Below, in pieces: positions 14,131 through 20,122 of a stretch of DNA of 28,628 bases. The DNA is taken from positions 1-28,628 of the forward strand of contig CAJLXA010000026.1 of assembly GCA_905210485.1 (NCBI GenBank), written 5' to 3'. Numbering within the stretch: the first letter of the stretch is position 1; each line of letters opens with the position of its first letter. The position numbers were made by a program, and so were the translations under genes. The DNA comes from an uncultured Eubacteriales bacterium. Lineage in GTDB: Bacteria > Bacillota > Clostridia > Oscillospirales > CAG-272. The notes below the pieces were generated by a model. The model did not search any database, was not told the origin of the DNA, and worked only from the letters and a program-made list of their open reading frames with translations.

Positions 14131-15861
14131 ATGGCAGACCTCAGAACCGAATATCCGCGTCCTCAATTGAGACGCGACAGCTATCTTTCACTGAACGGAA
14201 CATGGGAATTTGAAACGGACAACACAAGAAGCGGAATGGAAAGAGAAGTTTACAAAAAATCAAATCTTTCCGGAAAAATTACCGTTCCGTATTGCCCGGA
14301 AAGCACACTTTCCGGCATAGGAAATACCGATTTTATAAACGCGGTATGGTATCGTAAAAGCGTTGCGATGCCGGAAGACTTCAAAAACAAACGCGTCATA
14401 CTGCATGTCGACGCCTGCGACTACGCGTCGACCGTATTTGTGAACGGCATTGCCGTCGGCTGCCATCGCGGCGGCTACACACCGTTTTCTTTCGATGTTA
14501 CGGACAAACTGATCTCAGGAGAAAACAGCTTTGTGATCTATGCGGAAGACGATCCGCGTTCCCGTCGTCAACCGATCGGAAAGCAGAGCGCACGCCTTTA
14601 CTCGGCGGGATGTTTTTATACGCGCGTTACGGGTATCTGGCAGAGCGTGTGGCTGGAGGCGGTGCCGGCGGGGCATATCCTTTCGATGCGCCAGTATCCG
14701 AATATTTCCGCTCCGGCGGTAACGCTTGACATCAAAGTAACAGCGGCGGCTATCGGCGAAAACATGCGTATCGTCGCTATGTATAAAGGCAAAACGGTAG
14801 GTACGGCCGAGGCCGTTATTCACGGCGAAAATGTTACGGTGACGGTACCGCTGACGGAAAAACATCTGTGGGAGATTGGCAACGGCCGTCTTTACGACCT
14901 TACGCTTTCGCTTTCCGGCGGTGATGACGTGACGTCCTATTTTGGCCTGCGGGAGATCGGTTGGGATAAAAACGGTATGAAACTGAACGGAAAACGGTTT
15001 TTCGGCCGGTATATTCTCGACCAGGGGTATTATCCCGACGGCATTTATACCGCGCCGTCCGACGCACGTCTGAAACAGGATATTCTCGATAGCATTGCGC
15101 TCGGTTTCAACGGTTCCCGCGCGCATGAAAAGATTTTTGAACCGCGCTATCTGTATCATGCCGACACGCTCGGTTATCTTGTCTTCGGCGAATTTCCCGG
15201 TTGGGGGCTGGATATCAGTCGTTACGACATACTTGACGCGGTGCTTCCCGAATGGCTTGAAGAGGTGGAGAGGGATTTCAGTCATCCGTGCATTATCGGG
15301 TGGTGTCCGTTCAATGAAACATGGGACGTTGACGGACGAAAGCAATGCGATGAACTGATCAGAACGGTTTACCGTGTGACGAAAGTGGTGGACGTAACGC
15401 GTCCGTGCATTGATACGAGCGGCAATTATCATGTGGAAACCGATATTTTCGACGTGCACGCTTACAGTCAGGATCCTGCGGAATTCGCGGAACAATTCGG
15501 AAAGGACGGCACGGTATATCCCGAAAGAATCAATGCGGAAACGGCGCGCCGTCAGAAATATGACCCCGAAAAATGTTTCATGGTCAGCGAATTCGGCGGA
15601 ATCGGTTGGTCGCTTTCGGATAAGGCATGGTGTTACGGCAATGCGCCGAAAACCGCGGAAGAATTTGTTGCCCGCTATAAAGGGCTTGTAGACGTTCTCC
15701 TCGATTGTCCGCATGTTTCCGGTTTCTGTTACACACAGTTGACCGATGTTGAACAGGAACAGAACGGACTTCTGACGTATGACCGGCGGTTTAAATTCCC
15801 GCCGGAAGTTATCCGCGCCATTACCGCACGCAAGGCCGGAATCGAAGAAACGGAAGAATAA
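14131..15861 (+). CDS. Glycoside hydrolase family 2 protein (beta-galactosidase/glucuronidase type)
   Basis: A 576-residue cytoplasmic GH2 enzyme without signal peptide. In order: the sugar-binding jelly-roll domain (about 10-185, with LNGTWEF and VWYRKSV), the immunoglobulin-like domain (about 185-270), and the catalytic barrel (about 275-565). The acid/base Glu is E396 in CPFNETW, and the nucleophile is E487 in VSEFGG, both in the expected GH2 contexts. It is shorter than LacZ and nearer in size to beta-glucuronidase and small GH2 enzymes. The substrate (beta-galactoside, glucuronide, mannoside or other) cannot be told by eye. AAGGAG precedes the ATG. It is divergent from an AraC regulator and ends at a strong terminator, so it is a single-gene catabolic unit. 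Confidence 0.92.
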   Translation: MADLRTEYPRPQLRRDSYLSLNGTWEFETDNTRSGMEREVYKKSNLSGKITVPYCPESTLSGIGNTDFINAVWYRKSVAMPEDFKNKRVILHVDACDYASTVFVNGIAVGCHRGGYTPFSFDVTDKLISGENSFVIYAEDDPRSRRQPIGKQSARLYSAGCFYTRVTGIWQSVWLEAVPAGHILSMRQYPNISAPAVTLDIKVTAAAIGENMRIVAMYKGKTVGTAEAVIHGENVTVTVPLTEKHLWEIGNGRLYDLTLSLSGGDDVTSYFGLREIGWDKNGMKLNGKRFFGRYILDQGYYPDGIYTAPSDARLKQDILDSIALGFNGSRAHEKIFEPRYLYHADTLGYLVFGEFPGWGLDISRYDILDAVLPEWLEEVERDFSHPCIIGWCPFNETWDVDGRKQCDELIRTVYRVTKVVDVTRPCIDTSGNYHVETDIFDVHAYSQDPAEFAEQFGKDGTVYPERINAETARRQKYDPEKCFMVSEFGGIGWSLSDKAWCYGNAPKTAEEFVARYKGLVDVLLDCPHVSGFCYTQLTDVEQEQNGLLTYDRRFKFPPEVIRAITARKAGIEETEE

Positions 15862-15899
15862 AGCGGCAGAGATATCATCCCGAAATTATCGGCAGAAAA

Positions 15900-15934
15900 C
15901 GCCGGGCGAACGCTATGTTCGCCCGGTGTTTTTT
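15900..15934 (+). terminator. Intrinsic terminator after the GH2 gene
   Basis: CGCCGGGCGAAC (15900-15911) and GTTCGCCCGGTG (15917-15928) form a 12-pair stem with one G-U pair and a 5-base loop, followed by six T. Confidence 0.93.
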
Positions 15935-16004
15935 CGACTTTCGGATGGATCGGCGTCGGGAAAAACGTTTTACGGGAAAATCGGATAAATTTACAGATAA
16001 GGCG

Positions 16005-16016
16005 ACAAATATTTGT
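16005..16016. promoter_or_regulatory. 12-base palindrome upstream of the first exopolysaccharide promoter
   Basis: ACAAATATTTGT is perfectly self-complementary and ends 37 bases before the -35 box at 16054, a distance suited to an activator or upstream operator. AT-rich palindromes arise easily by chance, so confidence is low. Confidence 0.25.
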
Positions 16017-16053
16017 GCAATCTTATCAAAAAACGAACTTCCTGTTTTGTATA

Positions 16054-16082
16054 TTGACAATCCGACAGCGTGAGGGTATAAT
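16054..16082 (+). promoter_or_regulatory. First strong promoter before the exopolysaccharide cluster
   Basis: TTGACA (16054-16059), 17 bases, TATAAT (16077-16082): a full consensus. The predicted start is near 16089. No full-length gene directly follows, and the next complete gene starts nearly 400 bases on. Confidence 0.85.
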
Positions 16083-16123
16083 AAAAATAATTCCCATTTT
16101 ATTCCTAATATTATAGTGGATTC

Positions 16124-16143
16124 GGAGGCAAACGATGACATAA
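16124..16143 (+). other. Two-codon ORF (ATG-ACA-TAA) with near-ideal ribosome binding site
   Basis: GGAGG (16124-16128) stands six bases before ATG (16135), followed by ACA and the stop TAA. Either this is a start-stop regulatory element that parks a ribosome in the leader of the cluster, or it is the surviving start of a gene whose body was lost by deletion. The start codon region AAACGA (16130-16135) can also pair with TCGTTT (16162-16167). Confidence 0.4.
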
Positions 16144-16156
16144 TTTCCGGAAAACA

Positions 16157-16225
16157 GGGGCTCGTTTACAACGCATAGCCATGTGCCGCCCCGTTTCTTG
16201 TCGTGAAACGAAAGCGACGTATGCG
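16157..16225 (+). ncRNA. Structured leader candidate of the exopolysaccharide cluster
   Basis: Several nested pairings lie downstream of the first promoter: CGCATA (16172-16177) with TATGCG (16220-16225) enclosing CGTTTC (16192-16197) and GAAACG (16205-16210), and, as an alternative, GGGGC (16157-16161) with GCCCC (16188-16192). The section is more GC-rich than its surroundings and has no coding frame. It could be a cis-regulatory RNA, but it matches no class I can name, and chance folding is not excluded. Confidence 0.3.
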
Positions 16226-16261
16226 GCATCATTGAAATTCGTTGCAATTTGTAAATTTTTA

Positions 16262-16290
16262 TTGACAAATACGTATTCTTATAGTATTAT
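16262..16290 (+). promoter_or_regulatory. Second promoter before the exopolysaccharide cluster
   Basis: TTGACA (16262-16267), 17 bases, TATTAT (16285-16290), with a further TATAAT-like box overlapping just downstream. This is the promoter nearest to the aminotransferase gene (start 16486) and the likeliest main promoter of the cluster. Confidence 0.75.
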
Positions 16291-16307
16291 AATTATATAG
16301 TATTATA
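16281..16307. repeat. Direct repeat of 11 bases across the second promoter's -10 region
   Basis: ATAGTATTATA occurs at 16281-16291 and 16297-16307, a 16-base period. The first copy contains the -10 box. It may duplicate the -10 element or be a binding site, or be slippage in AT-rich DNA. Confidence 0.45.
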
Positions 16308-16384
16308 TTGAATCATTAAAAGGGGGTACGTCTTTTGTATGTTGATGTGCTCCTTTAAATTTTGTTTTGATATACGGGTGTTGA

Positions 16385-16453
16385 ATGAATAATAATCTTC
16401 TGATTCTCGGCGCGGGACAATATGGTTCGGTGGCGAATATGAGACGATTATGA
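16385..16453 (+). pseudogene. N-terminal remnant of a PglD-like sugar acetyltransferase
   Basis: A 22-codon frame, too short for normal gene calling. After MNNNLLILGAGQYGSVA, which matches the first strand and GxGxxG-like nucleotide-binding turn that begins PglD-type acetyltransferases (UDP-4-amino-sugar N-acetyltransferases), it loses similarity and stops within five codons. PglD-like genes commonly sit beside a DegT aminotransferase, and here an intact DegT gene starts 32 bases later. The best reading is a gene deleted except for its start. A functional leader peptide is possible but less likely given the Rossmann-like sequence. Ribosome binding site is weak (GGGTG). Confidence 0.5.
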
Positions 16454-16485
16454 TTTGAATGTTATAAGTAAGAGGTGAAGGTCAC

Positions 16486-17706
16486 ATGACAGATCGTACA
16501 AGAATGATTCCGTTTTCTCCTCCCGATATTTCGGAGGCTGAAATAAACGAAGTTGCCGAGGCTCTTCGTTCCGGCTGGATTACCACAGGCCCCAGAACAA
16601 AGAAACTTGAAAAAAAGATCGCCGAATGGATAGGCACGGAAAAATGCGTTTGTTTAAATTCCCAGACTGCCTGTGCCGAAATGGCGCTTCGTATACTTGG
16701 CGTCGGCAAAGGCGACGAAGTTATCGTGCCGGCTTATACATATACGGCATCCGCCTCTGTCATTGATCACGTTGGTGCGAAAATCGTCATGATTGATTCG
16801 CAGGAAAACAGTCTTGAAATGGATTACGACGCAGTGGAAGCCGCCGTTAACGAAAGAACCAAGGTCATAATCCCGGTTGACCTCGGCGGTGTGCCTTGTG
16901 ACTATGACCGTATTTTTGATATTGTTGAACGTAAGAAGAATCTGTTCAGACCGTCAAATGAGATTCAGAAGGCTATCGGCAGAATCGCCGTGTGTGCGGA
17001 TACAGCACATGCTTTTGGCGCAAAACGGCATGGTCAAATGGTTGGCAGCATTGCCGATTTTTCAAGTTTCAGTTTCCATGCAGTCAAGAATTTCACCACT
17101 GCAGAAGGCGGCGCACTGACATGGCGCACGATTAACGGCATCAGCAATGAAGATATTTATCATCAGTTGCAACTTCTCAGTCTGCACGGACAATCAAAAG
17201 ACGCTCTCGCTAAAACAAAACTGGGCGCATGGGAATACGATATTGTAGGCACATGGTACAAATGCAATATGACAGACGTGGTTGCGGCAATCGGACTTGC
17301 ACAGTTTGAGCGCTATCCCGCAATGTTGGCCAGAAGAAAAGAAATCATCGGGAAATATGACGCCGCGCTTAAGCCGCTTGGTGTAGAAACGCTTGACCAT
17401 TACAATGCCGAACATGAATCATCGGGGCATCTTTATATAACTCGCGTACCGGGCATTACGCTTGAGCAGAGAAACGAAATTATCATAAAGATGGCAGAAC
17501 GGGGTGTTGCATGCAACGTTCACTATAAGCCTCTTCCGATGCACATGGCGTATAAAAAACTGGGATTTGATATCAAAAATTATCCGAACGCCTATGCGCA
17601 TTTCGCGAATGAGATAACCCTGCCGCTGCATACTTGTCTTACGGATGAGGATGTGGCGTATGTGATAGAGAAATACGTCGAGATATTGAAAGAGTATGTA
17701 AAATAA
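16486..17706 (+). CDS. DegT/DnrJ/EryC1/StrS family sugar aminotransferase
   Basis: A 406-residue PLP enzyme that puts an amino group on a keto nucleotide sugar. The start region with GWITTGPRTKKLEKKIAEW is typical. The PLP pocket appears as VPAYTYTASASV, then DTAHAFGA, then the Schiff-base lysine K201 in SFHAVKNFTTAEGG. It is closest by motif to the PglE-like group that makes 4-amino sugars such as the bacillosamine precursor, though the 4,6-dehydratase that would supply its substrate is not in the window. GAGGTGA stands eight bases before the ATG. It begins the plus-strand exopolysaccharide cluster and follows two promoters and a PglD remnant. Confidence 0.92.
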   Translation: MTDRTRMIPFSPPDISEAEINEVAEALRSGWITTGPRTKKLEKKIAEWIGTEKCVCLNSQTACAEMALRILGVGKGDEVIVPAYTYTASASVIDHVGAKIVMIDSQENSLEMDYDAVEAAVNERTKVIIPVDLGGVPCDYDRIFDIVERKKNLFRPSNEIQKAIGRIAVCADTAHAFGAKRHGQMVGSIADFSSFSFHAVKNFTTAEGGALTWRTINGISNEDIYHQLQLLSLHGQSKDALAKTKLGAWEYDIVGTWYKCNMTDVVAAIGLAQFERYPAMLARRKEIIGKYDAALKPLGVETLDHYNAEHESSGHLYITRVPGITLEQRNEIIIKMAERGVACNVHYKPLPMHMAYKKLGFDIKNYPNAYAHFANEITLPLHTCLTDEDVAYVIEKYVEILKEYVK

Positions 17707-17721
17707 TCGGAGGTGCGAGAA

Positions 17722-18192
17722 TTGTATTCGGTACGCAAGTTGAGTAGATGTAATATTGCGAAACTTAAAACAGTGTCCGACATTCTTTATGAATGTGGCA
17801 AAGACATGGCCAAAAAGTATGATTTGCACCATTGGAACAATTCTCACATCAAAAATTATGTAATCGTTGCACTATGTGCCTTGAAAAACGATATTTATTT
17901 GGTGTATAACGAAAAAACACCTGTGGCGACATTTCAAACACGGAAAACGAAACAATCATTTTTGTTTCAAAAGTTAGCAACCGCCCCTGCGTTTTCCGGA
18001 GCGGGAATCGGGAGTTATTGTTTGACAGAGATTGAACGTTTGGCAAAAGAAAGCGGCTGTACGGAAGTTATTTGCGAGGTTTATGACAAAAGTGAGCACG
18101 CAAAGAATTTTCATGAACACAGGGGATATACAGTCTATGGCGCAACGGAGACATTGAAATATAATGAGTTGAAAATGCGAAAAGAGATTTAG
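17722..18192 (+). CDS. GNAT family N-acetyltransferase
   Basis: A 156-residue GNAT fold protein. The acetyl-CoA-binding motif A is visible around LATAPAFSGAGIGSYCL (a form of the Q/RxxGxG/A motif), followed by the motif B-like stretch EVICEVYDKSEHAKNFHEHRGY. I start it at TTG 17722, because GGAGG (17709-17713) is eight bases upstream. The in-frame GTG at 17713 overlaps that ribosome site itself. It lies 15 bases after the aminotransferase and 6 before the ATP-grasp gene, so it probably acts on the same amino sugar, perhaps taking over from the lost PglD-like enzyme. Substrate not proven. Confidence 0.85.
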   Translation: MYSVRKLSRCNIAKLKTVSDILYECGKDMAKKYDLHHWNNSHIKNYVIVALCALKNDIYLVYNEKTPVATFQTRKTKQSFLFQKLATAPAFSGAGIGSYCLTEIERLAKESGCTEVICEVYDKSEHAKNFHEHRGYTVYGATETLKYNELKMRKEI

Positions 18193-18198
18193 GGATTT

Positions 18199-19392
18199 AT
18201 GAAGAAAGTACTGATTATCGGTGCGGGTTTTTTGCAGAGTTTTGTCATAAAAAAAGCAAGAAGCATGGGATATGAAACACTGGCGGTAGATGCCGATCCG
18301 AATGCAATCGGCTTTCAATTTGCAGATAAGCATGAAGTCATCAATATTGTGGATGAAAAGGCATGCCTTGCTTATGCGCAAAATGAAAATATCAACGGTG
18401 TTCTGACAGCCGCAACCGATTACGGTGTTTTAACGGCCGCTTATATAGCAAAAGAAATGAATCTTGGCGGACTTGATTATGAGGTCGCAAAGTTGATAAA
18501 AAACAAGTACCGGGTGCGCAAGCGGTTGTTTGAAGCAAGGGTTGACGATACGGAGCAAGCGTATGAGGTGAATGAAAACACAGACACGAATGCTTTGTGT
18601 GAAAAATTATCGTTTCCCGTTATGGTCAAGCCCTGCGACGGTTCGGGCAGCAGGGGTGCCGCGCGTGTAGATGAAAAATCGCAGTTTTCCGGCGCCTGCA
18701 AAAATGCCGTTGCGGCATCAATTACACACCGAGCCGAAATAGAAACTTTTATCGTCGGTAAAGAATATGGCGCAGAAACGCTTGTTGCAAACGGAAAGGT
18801 ATATGTTCTTGGCATTATGCGGAAGTGGATGACAAATCCTCCGTATTATGCCGAACTCGGGCATGCCGTTCCGACAGACTTGCCAAAAGAAGTAGAAGAA
18901 AGAGCAAAGCAATGCGTTGAAAATGCGATCAAGGCGCTTGGTATAAATTTCGGTTCTGTCAATATGGATATGCTTATTACTGCCGAAGGAAAGATACATA
19001 TTATCGACATCGGTGCGAGAATGGGCGGCAATATGATAGGGCCGTGCATCATCCCGTACGGAACAGGTATTGATTATATGGCGAATATGATTCGCAATGC
19101 CGTCGGTGATGAGATTGACCTGACACCTCGTCAAAAGAGCGCCGTTGCTACCCGTTTGCTTGCTTTCGGAAACGGAGTAGTAAAACAACTCCCCGATTTT
19201 GAGAAGCTTGAAAAAGAATACGGAGTTAAAATTTATCATCATTTAGAGGTCGGTCAGACGGTTAAAGAATACCACACCAATCTTGATGGTTGCGGTTATA
19301 TTGTTGCAAGAGCAGATAATGTTGAAACGGCTATAAAAAAAGCAAAAGAAGTATGGGAACTGATAGGAAAGACTATTTTTACGTTAGATTGA
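18199..19392 (+). CDS. ATP-grasp ligase (carboxylate-amine type)
   Basis: A 397-residue ATP-grasp protein. It has an N-terminal Rossmann-like preATP-grasp part (VLIIGAGFLQSFVIKKA, then LAVDADPNA). The ATP-binding part follows, with FPVMVKPCDGSGSRGAARV at about 139-157, and the Mg2+/ATP residues in NMDMLI and HIIDIGARMGGNM at about 272-285. Relatives join a carboxylate to an amine or thiol through an acylphosphate. In an amino-sugar cluster the natural guess is attachment of an amino acid or other acid to the sugar amine, which remains inference. The start follows the GNAT stop by six bases, and the TAG GGA overlap region supplies a weak ribosome site. Confidence 0.88.
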   Translation: MKKVLIIGAGFLQSFVIKKARSMGYETLAVDADPNAIGFQFADKHEVINIVDEKACLAYAQNENINGVLTAATDYGVLTAAYIAKEMNLGGLDYEVAKLIKNKYRVRKRLFEARVDDTEQAYEVNENTDTNALCEKLSFPVMVKPCDGSGSRGAARVDEKSQFSGACKNAVAASITHRAEIETFIVGKEYGAETLVANGKVYVLGIMRKWMTNPPYYAELGHAVPTDLPKEVEERAKQCVENAIKALGINFGSVNMDMLITAEGKIHIIDIGARMGGNMIGPCIIPYGTGIDYMANMIRNAVGDEIDLTPRQKSAVATRLLAFGNGVVKQLPDFEKLEKEYGVKIYHHLEVGQTVKEYHTNLDGCGYIVARADNVETAIKKAKEVWELIGKTIFTLD

Positions 19393-19402
19393 GGTGAGAG
19401 AT

Positions 19403-20122
19403 ATGGGCAGGCACGAAAGTGATGCAAGTGTAGAAGAGATTTACGAAAGCAGCAAAGAAAAGAAGAAATATAAAGGTTTGTATCAAATTGTTTTGAAACG
19501 CCTGATAGATATATTACTCTGCATTATTATCATTCCCTTTATTTTACTGGTAACCATTCCTGTTGCGATAGCTATAAAAATTGAAGACGGAGGGCCGGTT
19601 TTTTATAAGTCTCGCCGGCTTGGAAAAGGCTTCAAGGAATTCAATATGCTTAAATTTCGTTCTATGAAAGTAAACGCTCCCGACTTTAGAAATGATGATG
19701 GTAGCACATACAATTCACAGAGCGATAGCCGTGTGACCCGTGTTGGCCGTTTTATCCGTGAAACAAGCATCGATGAGTTGCCACAGTGCTTCAATGTGTT
19801 ACTCGGACATATGAGTCTCATCGGCCCTCGCGCGGGCGATGTGGAGTCCAAAGATACATATGAAGAAGATGAAAAAGATAAAATGCTTGTTCGCCCCGGA
19901 ATCAGCGGATATACGCAAGCATATTATCGAAACAGTATTAGCGTAAGAGAAAAAAGGCTTTATGATGCATGGTATGCGCACAACGTTTCTCTTTGGCTTG
20001 ATATAAAGATTATTTTTAAAACGATCGCAACAGTTTTGAAAAAAGAAAACGTGTATACAAATAATGAGCCTGTCAAGGTTGAGGTTGCGGAAGAAGGAGT
20101 GCCACAGGAGGTTAATAAATGA
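19403..20122 (+). CDS. Bacterial sugar transferase (PglC/WcaJ-type phosphoglycosyl transferase)
   Basis: A 239-residue initiating enzyme that transfers a phospho-sugar from a nucleotide sugar to undecaprenyl phosphate at the membrane. It has the N-terminal membrane/re-entrant helix (about 28-50). The signature KSRRLGKGFKEFNMLKFRSM follows, then SIDELPQCFNVLLGHMSLIGPR, and RPGISGYTQ with the C-terminal WYAHNVSLWLDIKII. It belongs to the small monotopic class without extra membrane domains. I start it at ATG 19403, which has GAGGTGAG just upstream. The in-frame GTG at 19394 is part of that ribosome site. It overlaps the next gene by four bases (ATGA). Confidence 0.94.
   Translation: MGRHESDASVEEIYESSKEKKKYKGLYQIVLKRLIDILLCIIIIPFILLVTIPVAIAIKIEDGGPVFYKSRRLGKGFKEFNMLKFRSMKVNAPDFRNDDGSTYNSQSDSRVTRVGRFIRETSIDELPQCFNVLLGHMSLIGPRAGDVESKDTYEEDEKDKMLVRPGISGYTQAYYRNSISVREKRLYDAWYAHNVSLWLDIKIIFKTIATVLKKENVYTNNEPVKVEVAEEGVPQEVNK

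Noticed and set aside
14515..15714. A 399-codon minus-strand frame opposite the GH2 gene
   Set aside because: No recognisable motif and no ribosome site, and the sense frame holds a complete GH2 protein with both catalytic Glu.
16120..16230. c-di-GMP-I (GEMM) riboswitch before the exopolysaccharide cluster
   Set aside because: GGCAAACG and ACGCATAGCC look loosely like its first hairpin, but the second hairpin with its conserved GGTAGGTAGCGG-type stretch is missing, and the pairings do not fit the class.
16339..16392. Seventeen-codon frame with GGGGG upstream (MLMCSFKFCF...)
   Set aside because: The ribosome site is poor in spacing, the composition is random-looking, and it overlaps the PglD-like remnant in another frame; not enough support to call a gene.
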